Shown here in pieces: positions 38,527 through 48,619 of a stretch of DNA of 61,825 nucleotides. The stretch comes from Clostridium sp. (GTDB taxonomy: Bacteria > Bacillota > Clostridia > Clostridiales > Clostridiaceae). Position 1 is the stretch's first letter; each line of letters opens with the position of its first letter. Under the pieces are notes generated by a model. That model did not search any database. It was not told the origin of the DNA and saw only the letters and a program-made list of their open reading frames with translations. Where the stretch lies: positions 1 through 61,825 of the forward strand of contig SVCK01000010.1 of NCBI GenBank assembly GCA_015058375.1, written 5' to 3'. Made by a program: the position numbers and the translations under genes.

Positions 38527-39876
38527 TTAAAATATAAAATTAGCTACAAGAACAATGAATGGTAAAGTAATCAAAGTTCTTTCTAAAAATATTATTATTA
38601 AATCTTTTAAATCTACAGGAATCTTTGAACCTAATAATAATCCTCCAACTTCAGACATGTAAATTAGTTGAGTTACTGATAAACATGCAATTATAAATCT
38701 AGTCATTTCATTTTGAATAGTTGTTGCTAAAACTGAAGGGATAAACATATCAGCAAAGCCAACAACAAGTGATTGAGAAGCTTGAGTTGCTTCTGGAACA
38801 TGTAATAAATTTAATAAAGGAATAAATGGTGTTCCAAGCCATTGAAAAATACTTGTATATTCTGCAATCATAAGAGCAATTCCGCCCATTGCCATAACAA
38901 TAGGTAAAACTCCAAGCCACATATCTATAATATTTTTAAATCCATCAACAAGTATTGTCTTAAGGCCATAATTTGCTTCTGCTCTTTTTATAGCATTTTC
39001 TATTCCCCAAGAAAATGCTGTGTACCCATTAGGTATTGCGTCAATATTTTCTTTTCTATTTGAACCATCAATATATGTATCAGGTTTTTGTTTTAAAGGA
39101 TATATTCTAGGTAGAATAATTGCTGCGAATATTCCAGCACCTGTAACAGTTAAGTAAAAAGGTATAAACATATGTGATAATCCAACTTGGCTTATAACCA
39201 TTAAACAGAAAGTTATAGATACTGCTGAGAATGTAGTACCTACTATAGCAGCTTCTTTCTTTGTATAAAAACCTTCTTCATATTGCTTACTTGTTAAAAG
39301 AATTCCTATAGTACCATCTCCAAGCCATGAAGTTATACAATCGATTGATGATCTTCCTGGTAAATTAAATAATGGTCTCATAATTTTAGTAAGTAATGAA
39401 CCAACAAATTCTAATAGCCCATGATTAAGAAGAAGTGGTAAGAATAATCCTGCAAATAGGAATACTGAAACTAATAAAGGGATTAAACTGTATAAAACAG
39501 TACCACCAGTAGAATCAGACCAGATGAATTCAGGACCGATTTTAAAATAAGTAAGAATAATTAAAATCATGCCAGTAATTCTTCCTAAAAGCCATATAGG
39601 TGTTACATTAAATAAAGAATTTATAAGTTCGTTTTTGGTTTTAAATATCTTAATAAAAATACTTCCAATAGCAGATATAGAAACTATAATAACAGCTGTC
39701 ATTGGCAGAATATCTGATAATTTAGTTACTAAATAATTTGATAAAAACGCAATTGGTATAGTAAATTCACCATTTATCTTTATTGGTGTCATAAATAGGA
39801 TTATTCCTATGATAGACGGTATTATGAATTTTAGAAGCGAAGATGTATTATATGTAGAATTTGAATTTTTATTCAT
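38527..39876 (-). CDS. YjiH family membrane protein (nucleoside-recognition/Gate domain)
   Basis: 449 residues with about ten to eleven hydrophobic helices. The Gate domain motif block (NHGLLEFVGSLLTKIMRPLF and CITSWLGDGTIGILLTSKQYEEGFYTKKEAA) is the same fold as SpoIIIJ-linked SpmA/SpmB and nucleoside transporters. Substrate unknown. TTACCCTCC complement AGGAGGG before ATG supplies the RBS. Single gene. Confidence 0.88.
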   Translation of the reverse strand: MNKNSNSTYNTSSLLKFIIPSIIGIILFMTPIKINGEFTIPIAFLSNYLVTKLSDILPMTAVIIVSISAIGSIFIKIFKTKNELINSLFNVTPIWLLGRITGMILIILTYFKIGPEFIWSDSTGGTVLYSLIPLLVSVFLFAGLFLPLLLNHGLLEFVGSLLTKIMRPLFNLPGRSSIDCITSWLGDGTIGILLTSKQYEEGFYTKKEAAIVGTTFSAVSITFCLMVISQVGLSHMFIPFYLTVTGAGIFAAIILPRIYPLKQKPDTYIDGSNRKENIDAIPNGYTAFSWGIENAIKRAEANYGLKTILVDGFKNIIDMWLGVLPIVMAMGGIALMIAEYTSIFQWLGTPFIPLLNLLHVPEATQASQSLVVGFADMFIPSVLATTIQNEMTRFIIACLSVTQLIYMSEVGGLLLGSKIPVDLKDLIIIFLERTLITLPFIVLVANFIF

Positions 39877-40056
39877 AAAACTACCCTCCTATTTAATAAA
39901 TATGCATGTTTAATTGTAATACAGAATTATTAAAAAAGATAGTGCTAATTTTGGATTTTCGTTTTGAATAATGTCAAAATAAAAAAATAATTATATAAAA
40001 ATCTAGAATGAAGTATAATCTATAATAAGGATAAAAACAATGGAGGAGAAAAAGTT

Positions 40057-40914
40057 ATGATAAAAATAATAGCATCAGATATGGATGGAACTTTACTTAA
40101 TAAGAAACATAAAATAAGTGATGAAAATTTAAAAGCAATAAAAGAAGCACAAGATAAGGGAATACACTTTGCAATTGCAACAGGAAGAGACTATCTAGAT
40201 GTTAAACCTGTATTAGAAGAATATAATTTAAGATGTGAGTGTATAGTTTCTAATGGCGCAGAATACAGGGATTGTGATGGAAATATAATAGAAACTGTAA
40301 ATATAGATAAGAAAATATTAAGACAAATCTTTAATATTATGAATAAGTTTGGAATTAAGGCGCAGGTCTTTACAAGCGATGGAATATATACACCAAATAC
40401 AAAAGAAGACGCACTTAAGGGATTTGCACAGATGATACAAAATTTTTATAAAATAGAATCTTTTGAACAGTGTTTAGAAAGTGCAAAAAATGATCCTAGA
40501 TTTGGTAGATTAAAGTATATTAGTGAATGTGAAGATTTTTATGAAGGAACAATAGAGGTAAGAAAAATATTTGCTTTTCATAAAAGTGTTGAAACAATTA
40601 ATAAAGCAAGAGTTGAAATTGAGAAGATAGATGGCTTAGCAGTATCATCTTCTTTTGTTGATAATATAGAAATTACAAATAAGGATGCACAAAAGGGAAT
40701 TATATTAGCTAAAGTTGCAGATAAAATGGAGATAAAAAAAGAAGAAGTTATGATTATGGGTGATAGTTTTAATGATTACTCTATGTTTACGGAGTTTACA
40801 GAAACAGTAGCTATGGAAAATGCTATTCCCGAAATAAAAAAAATAGCTAAGTATATAACAGATACCAATGATAATGATGGTGTAGCTAAGGCTATAAGGA
40901 AAGTATTGGTCTAA
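40057..40914 (+). CDS. Cof-type HAD phosphatase
   Basis: 285 residues. ASDMDGTLLNKKH (motif I), ATGRDYLDV (motif II), and MIMGDSFNDYSMF (motif III/IV) place it with Cof/YidA-like phosphatases. Substrate unresolved. TGGAGGAG eight bases before ATG. Followed by a terminator. Confidence 0.92.
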   Translation: MIKIIASDMDGTLLNKKHKISDENLKAIKEAQDKGIHFAIATGRDYLDVKPVLEEYNLRCECIVSNGAEYRDCDGNIIETVNIDKKILRQIFNIMNKFGIKAQVFTSDGIYTPNTKEDALKGFAQMIQNFYKIESFEQCLESAKNDPRFGRLKYISECEDFYEGTIEVRKIFAFHKSVETINKARVEIEKIDGLAVSSSFVDNIEITNKDAQKGIILAKVADKMEIKKEEVMIMGDSFNDYSMFTEFTETVAMENAIPEIKKIAKYITDTNDNDGVAKAIRKVLV

Positions 40915-40923
40915 TAAACTATT

Positions 40924-40950
40924 AAATTCACCAAATGGTGAATTTTTTTT
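40924..40950 (+). terminator. Terminator after the Cof gene
   Basis: A 9-bp stem AAATTCACC / GGTGAATTT with four-base loop and T8. Confidence 0.9.
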
Positions 40951-40992
40951 CATAGTAAGCACAAAATAAAAGTAGCTAAAAGGAGTGGTACT

Positions 40993-42072
40993 ATGAAAAA
41001 GAAAAATGCTATTTATAATTTGATTATAGCTAATCTTACAGTTTTATTCTTGCTATTATTAAAAAGAGTCACAATACTAAAAGAATTTTTTAATGTGTTG
41101 GTATTAGTAATAATAACACCTATACTGTTTGGTGTTTTTTTATTTTACATATTAAAACCACTAAACAATATATTTATAAAACGGGGAATGAAGAAATCTA
41201 GAGCGTCATTACTTACATTAGTCATATTAGCTTTTGTGTGTTGTGGAATAGTAAAATATTTTGGAGAATACTTTTTGCTACAGTTATTTCAGTTGAGAGA
41301 TATGGCTATGATTTTTATAAATAATGAGAAATTTGTAAATAGAATTAATGGATATATGGCGAATGAAACTGTAAAAGCATTTATTCAAAATGTGTTAAGT
41401 CAATTAATATCTTATTTAAATGTACTTATGCTTAATGTTAAAGATATATTTGATTTAGGTTTAACAATTTTTTCGGATTTTTTATTAGTTATATTAATAA
41501 CTTTCTTTCTGCTTAAAGATGGAGATAAATTTAAACCAACAATATTAAAATATGTACCTTCTAAATATAAGGAAGTTACGGATGATATATTAGGAAAGAG
41601 TGATGCAATTCTTTCAACTTATGTAGTTGGGCAGGCGACTGTAGCATTATCTTTAGCTACTATGGTGTTTATTGGTTATAAAATTATAAAGATGCCAAGT
41701 GCAATACTTCTAGCATCTGTAACTTTTGTATTAGCATTTATACCTTTTATAGGATTCTTTATTTCAATGATAATTCCATATATTATAGCAATAATAGTAG
41801 GACCTTATATGATTTTGAGGTTATCAATATTAGTTTTAGTTGCACAGACATTAAAGGGAAGAGTTGTTGTTCCTTTTATTATGGGAAGAGCTATGAAAAT
41901 ACATCCTATTACAGACATATTTTTAGTGGTAGGAGCAGTATCTATAGGAGGTCCATTAATGGCATTTTGTATAGTTCCCATATATTCAATACTTAAGGTT
42001 ACATTTCAAAAATTACGAGAGAAAAATATGTTGTCTTTTTTGAGTAAAGTTGATAATAAGAACGAGGTATAG
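40993..42072 (+). CDS. AI-2E family transporter (PerM/YtvI-like)
   Basis: 359 residues with N-terminal paired helices (about 8-50), a 60-75 helix, a soluble loop and four to five C-terminal helices with the family block LLASVTFVLAFIPFIGFFIS and GRAMKIHPITDIFLV. These permeases export small molecules or ions; autoinducer transport should not be assumed. AGGAG before ATG. Confidence 0.88.
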   Translation: MKKKNAIYNLIIANLTVLFLLLLKRVTILKEFFNVLVLVIITPILFGVFLFYILKPLNNIFIKRGMKKSRASLLTLVILAFVCCGIVKYFGEYFLLQLFQLRDMAMIFINNEKFVNRINGYMANETVKAFIQNVLSQLISYLNVLMLNVKDIFDLGLTIFSDFLLVILITFFLLKDGDKFKPTILKYVPSKYKEVTDDILGKSDAILSTYVVGQATVALSLATMVFIGYKIIKMPSAILLASVTFVLAFIPFIGFFISMIIPYIIAIIVGPYMILRLSILVLVAQTLKGRVVVPFIMGRAMKIHPITDIFLVVGAVSIGGPLMAFCIVPIYSILKVTFQKLREKNMLSFLSKVDNKNEV

Positions 42073-42116
42073 TAATATGAAATGTAAGAAATAACAGAAG
42101 TTAAGGGGTTATAGAA

Positions 42117-42926
42117 ATGGACTTACGAAATAAAATTAAAGATGCAAAAAAAGTAGTTGTAAAGGTAGGGTCATCAACTCTAACCTATGAAAATGGCAAC
42201 ATAAATTTAGGAAGAATTGAGAAGCTTACAAGAGTAATATCAGATTTACAAAATGCAGGTAAGCAAATAGTATTAGTTTCATCAGGGGCTATTGCTGTAG
42301 GAGTGAATAAACTAAAGTTAAAGAAGAAACCAAATACTATAAGAGAAAAGCAGGCAGTTGCATCTGTTGGCCAATGTGAACTTATGCATATATATAGCAA
42401 ATTCTTTGGAGAATATAGCCATATAGTTGGTCAAGTGCTATTAACAAGAGATGTAGTTGAAGATGATCATATAAGGGAGAATGTTATTAATACATTTGAA
42501 ACATTAATGGAAAATGGAATAATACCAATAGTAAATGAAAATGACACTGTATCTATTGATGAAATTGAAAATATAGTTAAGTTTGGAGATAACGATAATT
42601 TATCAGCTATAGTTGCTAAATTATGCAGAGCTGATTTATTAGTTATTTTATCAGATATAGATGGATTTTATAATGGAGATCCAAGAAAAAATGAATCAGC
42701 AAAAATGTTAAGTGTAGTGGAAAAAGTAACAAAAGAATTAGAAGATTGTGCAGGTGGTGCAGGAAGTAGTGTAGGAACTGGTGGAATGATAACTAAACTT
42801 GAAGCGGCAAAATGTGTAGCAGAGGCAGGGATAGATATGGTTCTAACTAATGGAGAAAATCCTGAAATTTTAGTTGATATATTAGAAGGCAAAGAAGTTG
42901 GAACTTTATTTATAGGTAAAAAATAA
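42117..42926 (+). CDS. proB: Glutamate 5-kinase, short form
   Basis: 269 residues. An amino-acid kinase fold with VVKVGSSTLT, SSGAIAVGVNKL, and GTGGMITKLEAAK. It phosphorylates glutamate in the first step of proline synthesis. The C-terminal PUA domain of E. coli ProB (367 residues) is missing, as is common for clostridia. Two bases before the next open frame and 17 before the TTG used by proA; same operon. Confidence 0.96.
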   Translation: MDLRNKIKDAKKVVVKVGSSTLTYENGNINLGRIEKLTRVISDLQNAGKQIVLVSSGAIAVGVNKLKLKKKPNTIREKQAVASVGQCELMHIYSKFFGEYSHIVGQVLLTRDVVEDDHIRENVINTFETLMENGIIPIVNENDTVSIDEIENIVKFGDNDNLSAIVAKLCRADLLVILSDIDGFYNGDPRKNESAKMLSVVEKVTKELEDCAGGAGSSVGTGGMITKLEAAKCVAEAGIDMVLTNGENPEILVDILEGKEVGTLFIGKK

Positions 42927-42943
42927 TATTGGGGGCGAATAAT

Positions 42944-44188
42944 TTGAGCGAATTAATTAAAAAAGGGCAAAAGGCAAAAGTAGCATCTTATGAACTTATG
43001 AATGCTGGTACAGTAAAGAAAAATCAAGCATTAGAGTTAATGGCACAAAAGCTAATTACCTACAAGAATGAAATTATTAAAGAAAATAAAAAAGACTTGG
43101 AAAGGGCAATGGCAAAAGGTGTATCGAAAGCTATGCTTGATAGACTTTCTTTAGATGAAAAGAGAATTGAAGGTATGGCAAATGGTCTTAGAAAAGTAGC
43201 TGCTTTAAAAGATCCTGTAGGTGAGATTACAGGAATGTGGCAAAGACCAAATGGATTACAAATAGGTAAGCAAAGAGTTCCACTTGGGGTTATTGGAATT
43301 ATATATGAAGCGAGACCTAATGTGACATCTGATGCAGCAGGACTTTGTTTGAAATCAGGGAATGTTGTTATTTTAAGAGGTGGAAGTGAAGCTATCAATT
43401 CTAATATAGCTGTTGTAAAAGCTTTAAGTGAAGGAATTAAGGAAGCAGGTCTTCCAGCAGAATGTGTTCAACTTGTTGAAGATACGAGTAGAGAAGTAGC
43501 ATCTCAAATGATGAAGTTAAATGATTATATTGATGTTCTTATACCAAGAGGAGGAGCTGGACTTATTCAAGCAGTTGTTCAAAATTCAACAGTGCCAGTA
43601 ATACAAACAGGAACAGGAAATTGCCATGTCTATGTAGATAGTGAAGCTGATTTAGAGATGGCTAAAAATATAGTTATAAATGCAAAAACAAGTAGACCAG
43701 CAGTATGTAATGCAGAGGAAAAATTATTAGTTCATTCATCAGTTGCTAAACAATTTATACCTGTTATAATTAAAGCCTTACGAGAAAAAAATGTTGAAAT
43801 CAGAGGCGATGAAAGAACTATGACTATTGTTAATGATATAAATAAAGCAACAGAAGAGGATTGGGGTAAAGAGTATACTGATTATATAATTAGTATAAAG
43901 GTAGTTGATACTCTTCAAGAAGCTATTGATCATATTAATAAATATGGAACAGGTCATTCAGAAGCGATAGTTACAAAGAATTATGATAACTCAAGAACAT
44001 TTTTACAGAAGGTAGATGCAGCTGCTGTATATGTTAATGCATCAACTAGATTTACTGATGGAGAAGAATTTGGTTTTGGAGCAGAAATCGGAATAAGTAC
44101 TCAAAAGCTTCATGCAAGGGGACCTATGGGTCTTAATGAACTTACTACTAATAAGTATATAATTTACGGTAATGGACAAATAAGATAA
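42944..44188 (+). CDS. proA: Gamma-glutamyl phosphate reductase
   Basis: 414 residues. An aldehyde-dehydrogenase fold with the catalytic Cys in TSRPAVCNAEEKLLVH and cofactor loop RGGSEAINSN. It reduces the ProB product to glutamate semialdehyde. TTG 42944 is chosen: GGGGGCG lies seven bases upstream, inside the longer frame from TTG 42929. proC is not in this window. Confidence 0.96.
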   Translation: MSELIKKGQKAKVASYELMNAGTVKKNQALELMAQKLITYKNEIIKENKKDLERAMAKGVSKAMLDRLSLDEKRIEGMANGLRKVAALKDPVGEITGMWQRPNGLQIGKQRVPLGVIGIIYEARPNVTSDAAGLCLKSGNVVILRGGSEAINSNIAVVKALSEGIKEAGLPAECVQLVEDTSREVASQMMKLNDYIDVLIPRGGAGLIQAVVQNSTVPVIQTGTGNCHVYVDSEADLEMAKNIVINAKTSRPAVCNAEEKLLVHSSVAKQFIPVIIKALREKNVEIRGDERTMTIVNDINKATEEDWGKEYTDYIISIKVVDTLQEAIDHINKYGTGHSEAIVTKNYDNSRTFLQKVDAAAVYVNASTRFTDGEEFGFGAEIGISTQKLHARGPMGLNELTTNKYIIYGNGQIR

Positions 44189-44202
44189 TAAATTTATATA
44201 GA

Positions 44203-44239
44203 AAAACATCATCAATGAATAAATTGGTGATGTTTTTTT
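44203..44239 (+). terminator. Terminator of proBA
   Basis: AAAACATCATCAA pairs with TTGGTGATGTTTT (one G-T), followed by T's. Confidence 0.85.
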
Positions 44240-44301
44240 GTTTTATAAAGGAAGAGAAATGTTAAGTGAAAAATATGGTTTTGTATTATATGTAAAAAAG
44301 G

Positions 44302-44330
44302 TTAATAAAAGTAAAAATAAGTGGTATAAT
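44302..44330 (+). promoter_or_regulatory. Probable promoter for the zinc-ribbon/flagellin unit
   Basis: A perfect -10 TATAAT (44325-44330) with a weak -35 TTAATA (44302-44307) and a 17-base spacer. A sigma-D flagellar promoter (TAAA...GCCGATAT) was not recognised between here and 44746. Confidence 0.5.
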
Positions 44331-44351
44331 TTATATGAGGAGAGGATAATT

Positions 44352-44726
44352 GTGGGAATGACATATAAGGTTTTATGCCAATGTGGTTATAATAAAGAAC
44401 TTAATTTGGGATGCGGATTATCATCTTGTAATGTGAATTTAGTAAATAAAGTATTCTCAAAAGATGAATTAGAGGAATTTAATAAAAGACTTAGCGGTAA
44501 TGAGATAAAAAATTTTATCATGGAGAATGTTGCAGTTATTTGTGATAACTGCAATGAAATTCAACAAGCTACAAAGTTAAATGCAAAACTTAAAAGTGGA
44601 GAAGACATAGAATTGATTACTAAGTGTTCAATTTGCCATGAAGATGTAGCTATTTTAAAAGATAAATATATATGTCCAGTATGCAGAAAAGATATGAAGT
44701 TAGAAACTACAGGATTTTGGGATTAA
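44352..44726 (+). CDS. Zinc-ribbon protein of unknown function
   Basis: 124 residues. Several Cys pairs: an N-terminal CQCG and CGLSSC, a middle CDNC, and a C-terminal ribbon CSICHED...CPVCRKD, enough for two zinc sites. The GTG at 44352 follows GAGGAGAGG by six bases; the frame also extends back to 44238, but that region is a terminator. It ends 19 bases before the giant flagellin and shares its probable promoter, so a role with that protein (regulator, chaperone) is possible but unproven. I know no named family. Confidence 0.65.
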   Translation: MGMTYKVLCQCGYNKELNLGCGLSSCNVNLVNKVFSKDELEEFNKRLSGNEIKNFIMENVAVICDNCNEIQQATKLNAKLKSGEDIELITKCSICHEDVAILKDKYICPVCRKDMKLETTGFWD

Positions 44727-44745
44727 AAAATAAGGGGGATAAAAA

Positions 44746-47700
44746 ATGAGAATAGCACATAATTTATCAGCAATGAATACAACTAGATTGCTAGATACTA
44801 CAACAAGGAAGCAGTCTATGATGGCAGAAAAATTATCTTCAGGGTATAAGATAAATCGAGCAAGTGATAATGCAGCAGGCCTTAGTATTAGTGAAAAGAT
44901 GAGAGCACAGATCCGTGGTTTAAATCAAGCATCTAGAAATGCACAGGATGGAATTTCACTAATAGAGACAGCAGATGGTGCTTTAAGTGAAGTTCATAAT
45001 GTACTTCAAAGAATTAGAGAACTATCGGTTCAATCAGCTAGTGGTACAGTTACAGATGAGGATAGAAAGTTAATCCAGACGGAAGTTGGTCAATTAATTG
45101 AAGAAGTAACTAGAATATCAAGTACTACTGAATTTAATGACATGAAGCTTTTAGATGGAAGCTTAAAAAGTAATGATTTAGTAGCAATAAGTGTAGTTGA
45201 TTTAGATGATTCTTTATATTTTAAGGCAAATCCATGTGATGTTCCAGAAATAAAAAATACAGTTGCAGGATATGATAAGCTGAAAGATACATTGAAAAAT
45301 GAAATAGTACCACAGGCTGTTAATAAAATTATAAATACATTTTCACCTGCTTTTGACTATTTAAAAGAATCTGAAACAGGGATAGGACTAAAAATAATGA
45401 ATAATTCAGGAGGATCAGGGTTAACTGTATTAGCATCAGTAGGTACAACAGGAGCTAACTCAAAGTATAACGTAATTCCATTTCAGTTAACAGTTAATGT
45501 AGGAGTATTAAATTTTAAAGGAGATGGTAGTCTTCAAGAAGATAGTAGAACATATTTAGAAACTATTATATCTCATGAATTTGTACATGCTTTTATGGAT
45601 GAAGCTTTAACAGTAGGAATGACAGGATATGAAAAGGGTTCTGCAACTGAAAATAAATCTATTGAATATCCTTTATGGTTTATAGAAGGTATGGCTCAGA
45701 CTTCGTCAGGAGGATTTGCTAATTGTAATGATTTTGTTAATAGAGCTATGGGTATAACTACTTCAAGCACTAATGATGAAATTAAGAGTGCATTAAGAGA
45801 ATATTCATTAACTAATACAAGCTCCAATCAACAAAAAGATGCTATTAAGAACTATGGGACTGGATATTTGGCATGTATGTATCTTGGACAGTTAGCTAGT
45901 GGAGAATCGGAAATAACAGGTGATAATATAAGAAAAGGTCTAGGATTAGTTTTAGCGCAAATGATTAATGGAAAAAGCTTAGATGATGTTATAAAAGATA
46001 ATACTAGATATAATAATACAAATGATTTTGCTAGTAGATTTGGAGATGAGGAGTCAGTTAGTTTCATTCGGGACTTAACTTCAATAGTAGGAGAAGGAAA
46101 TGGAAGTTTGATATCAGGAAGCTTAACAGATTCAGATCTATTACCAAATGAAGCCACAAGTGAAAATTCAGGCTTATTTAAGTTAGATACTGAGAAAGAG
46201 TCTGTGTTCAATAAGTATCCTGATGAAATAAATGTAAGTAGTGGAGGTTCAAAAAGCGGAGCAGGAACAGCTCCTACTACTAATTATGGAGATACTATAA
46301 AAAATGGAGGAACAACCACAACCACTCCAACTACGCCGACAACCCCAACAATCCCAACAACTGTAGAAAGTAGTAATACAATTGACTTATCGAATATTTC
46401 ATCAATTGATGGTATTGAATATGATGAAGATAGAAAAACTCTTACAATTAATAAAAATGGAGAGTATACATTAAAAGGAACAGGAGCACTTGGAGTAAAT
46501 GTTGTAATTCAGGATAATATTGAGGCTAAAGTTACTTTAAATAATGCTCATATTAATGCAAGAGTTGGACATATTGACGGTGATGTAAATACATTCCCTG
46601 TTATAAATGGAATTACTGTAGGGCAGAATTCAAGTTTAACATTAGATTTAGTTGGAGAAAATTCAATTACTTCAAATGTATTTGGAGCTGGTATAGAAGT
46701 TAGTGAAACCGGAAAATTAGATATAACTGGAGAAGGAAAGTTAACAGTTGTAGGTGGAACAACATATGCAGGTATCGGCGGTGGAAGAAATAATTCTGGA
46801 ACTATAAATATAAGTAGTGGAACTGTAATAGCTACAGGCGGAAAAGATGGAGCAGGTATTGGTGGTGCGGCAGGAAAATCAGGAGGTATCATCAATATAA
46901 CAGGAGGAACTGTAATAGCTACAGGCGGAGAAAATGGAGCGGGTATTGGAAGTGGAGCTCAAGGAACTGGAAGTGAAGTTAATATAACAGGTGGAACTGT
47001 TAATGCTACTGGTGGAACATATGCAGCAGGTATTGGTGGTGGCAAAAATGCTGTATCTGATACTGTTAATATAGATGGAGAAACAGCAGTTATAAAAGCT
47101 AAAGGCGGTATAGGTTCAACCACTAACATTGGTGATAGTAGTGGAGCAACTGGTAATATTTCAAGTGGTATTGTATTTGATGGTGGAGTAAATGGATCTG
47201 TTTATGGAAGAGTAGAAGTTAGTAGTAGTATTAACTATGGTGAAGGTACATTAACTATTACAAGTGGTTCTTCAATTGTAGTAAAAAGTGGTGGTTCTTT
47301 AACGGGAAGTGGATCTATTATTGACCAAGGAGGAAATATAGATAATCATGGAAAGATAGATATTCCTAATATGGATGCTATTCAAGATAAAGTTAAAAAC
47401 TTTATTGAAGATATAGAAAATCAAATTACTAAAAGGCTAAGGAAACCTTTAGAACCAATTGTAGGAAGTATCTTAAGTAAGCCGGGCTCACAAACTATAA
47501 GTTTGACTTATAATGGAGGCAAAAAGGTTAATGTTACAGGACAATGGAGAATAATTGGTGATGAAGGTGAATTAAGTGAAGAAGATTTCACTTCGCGAAC
47601 AGTTAAAGAAGATGAGGCATTTATATATGTATTGGAATATGATTTAAGTGATAAGCCAGGACTATATTTTACGAATGAAATAGATGATGATTATATGGGA

Positions 47701-48234
47701 TTAAAATCTTTTAATGATGTTTCATTATTGGGTGAAACAGGAACTGTAAGTGATGATGGAAAGAAACTAACATACACTTTTCAGGTTAGTGCTAAAGAGG
47801 CAGAAGCAAATCCAGATCCAGACGTCAGCGGTGATAGTGGAAGTTTAAAGTTGCAAATAGGTGCAAATGCTGAACAAGTTTTAGGAATAAGTATAGAGGG
47901 TGTTAGTGCTTTAGATTTAAATATAGATAAATTATCTGTTCTTACTAGAGATGATTCAGGCAATGCAATTGATTTGTGTAGTGAAGCAATAAATAAGGTA
48001 TCAAATATAAGAGCAAATTTAGGTGCATATCAAAATCGTTTAGAACATACGATAGCTAATTTAGATAATAGTAGTGAAAACTTACAGGAATCAGAAAGTA
48101 GAATAAGAGATTTAGACATTGCTAAGGGAATGGCTGAATATTCTAAGTATCAGATTTTATCTCAAGTTGAGCAAGCTATGCTAAGCCAAGCAAATCAAAT
48201 GGCTAACAATGTTCTAAGTTTATTAAGAGCTTAA
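44746..48234 (+). CDS. Giant flagellin with internal metalloprotease and beta-helix domain (flagellinolysin-like)
   Basis: 1162 residues; ordinary flagellins have 270-500. Residues 1-145 ([32 protein letters not shown]) and about 1034-1162 (ending [11 protein letters not shown]) are canonical D0/D1 parts that polymerise in the filament. Between them: a gluzincin domain about 150-470 with H277-E-F-V-H281, third-ligand candidate E314 in WFIEGMAQ, and a [11 protein letters not shown] helix as in M9-like peptidases; a Thr/Pro linker near 521-541; a repeat domain about 545-880 with four GAGIGGG-bearing turns, beta-helix-like and perhaps glycan-binding; and an Ig-like domain about 910-1020. This fits flagellinolysin, a proteolytic flagellin described in Clostridium haemolyticum, with added modules. 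RBS AAGGGGG; no flagellar genes nearby. Confidence 0.93.
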   Translation: MRIAHNLSAMNTTRLLDTTTRKQSMMAEKLSSGYKINRASDNAAGLSISEKMRAQIRGLNQASRNAQDGISLIETADGALSEVHNVLQRIRELSVQSASGTVTDEDRKLIQTEVGQLIEEVTRISSTTEFNDMKLLDGSLKSNDLVAISVVDLDDSLYFKANPCDVPEIKNTVAGYDKLKDTLKNEIVPQAVNKIINTFSPAFDYLKESETGIGLKIMNNSGGSGLTVLASVGTTGANSKYNVIPFQLTVNVGVLNFKGDGSLQEDSRTYLETIISHEFVHAFMDEALTVGMTGYEKGSATENKSIEYPLWFIEGMAQTSSGGFANCNDFVNRAMGITTSSTNDEIKSALREYSLTNTSSNQQKDAIKNYGTGYLACMYLGQLASGESEITGDNIRKGLGLVLAQMINGKSLDDVIKDNTRYNNTNDFASRFGDEESVSFIRDLTSIVGEGNGSLISGSLTDSDLLPNEATSENSGLFKLDTEKESVFNKYPDEINVSSGGSKSGAGTAPTTNYGDTIKNGGTTTTTPTTPTTPTIPTTVESSNTIDLSNISSIDGIEYDEDRKTLTINKNGEYTLKGTGALGVNVVIQDNIEAKVTLNNAHINARVGHIDGDVNTFPVINGITVGQNSSLTLDLVGENSITSNVFGAGIEVSETGKLDITGEGKLTVVGGTTYAGIGGGRNNSGTINISSGTVIATGGKDGAGIGGAAGKSGGIINITGGTVIATGGENGAGIGSGAQGTGSEVNITGGTVNATGGTYAAGIGGGKNAVSDTVNIDGETAVIKAKGGIGSTTNIGDSSGATGNISSGIVFDGGVNGSVYGRVEVSSSINYGEGTLTITSGSSIVVKSGGSLTGSGSIIDQGGNIDNHGKIDIPNMDAIQDKVKNFIEDIENQITKRLRKPLEPIVGSILSKPGSQTISLTYNGGKKVNVTGQWRIIGDEGELSEEDFTSRTVKEDEAFIYVLEYDLSDKPGLYFTNEIDDDYMGLKSFNDVSLLGETGTVSDDGKKLTYTFQVSAKEAEANPDPDVSGDSGSLKLQIGANAEQVLGISIEGVSALDLNIDKLSVLTRDDSGNAIDLCSEAINKVSNIRANLGAYQNRLEHTIANLDNSSENLQESESRIRDLDIAKGMAEYSKYQILSQVEQAMLSQANQMANNVLSLLRA

Positions 48235-48245
48235 GTTAAATATGT

Positions 48246-48287
48246 AAGGGATATAAGATTTTAAATTCTTGTATCCCTTATTTTTAT
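48246..48287 (+). terminator. Terminator after the giant flagellin
   Basis: AAGGGATA-TAAGA / TCTTG-TATCCCTT stem with a T-rich tail (48280-48287). Confidence 0.85.
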
Positions 48288-48379
48288 ACACAAGAATTAC
48301 AATTATTACATATAAATAATATTAACTACGGCTATGAGTCAAATAAGAATAAAAATATAATGAACGAGGGGAAGAAAAA

Positions 48380-48610
48380 ATGAAACTTAAAGAGGCTGAA
48401 ATATCTTCCATAGTTAAAGTGGTAAGTATAGCAGCAGAAGGAGAGCTTAGAAGGCGTTTTTTTGATTTGGGAATAATAGAGGGAACTAATATAGAAGCTT
48501 TGTATAGAAGTCCTTTTGGAGATCCAACAGCATATTTAATACGTGGTGCTGTCATTGCTATGAGGGAAGAAGAGAGTGAAATGATTAATGTAGTAAGTTT
48601 AAATTATTAG
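48380..48610 (+). CDS. feoA: Ferrous iron transport protein A
   Basis: 76 residues of SH3-like FeoA fold (LRRRFFDLGIIEGTNIEALYRSPFGDPTAYLIRGAVIAMREEE). It assists FeoB, probably at the G domain. GAGGGGA ribosome site; nine bases separate it from feoB. A Fur-box-like sequence was looked for upstream and not recognised. Confidence 0.94.
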   Translation: MKLKEAEISSIVKVVSIAAEGELRRRFFDLGIIEGTNIEALYRSPFGDPTAYLIRGAVIAMREEESEMINVVSLNY

Positions 48611-48619
48611 GAGGAATCA

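Noticed and set aside
44238..44351. N-terminal extension of the zinc-ribbon protein
   Set aside because: It starts in the proA terminator tail and lies upstream of the TATAAT and of the GAGGAGAGG ribosome site; no RBS of its own.
46548..46895. Long open frame antisense to the flagellin repeat domain
   Set aside because: Pro/Pro-rich translation is the mirror of Gly-rich sense codons; no RBS; overlaps a clear gene.
46780..47070. Possible CRISPR-like repeat array
   Set aside because: The periodicity is coding (glycine-rich protein repeats) without constant repeats and unique spacers. No CRISPR array was found anywhere in the window.
48288..48379. Fur box upstream of feoAB
   Set aside because: No convincing palindromic GATAAT-type sequence; AT-richness alone is not evidence.
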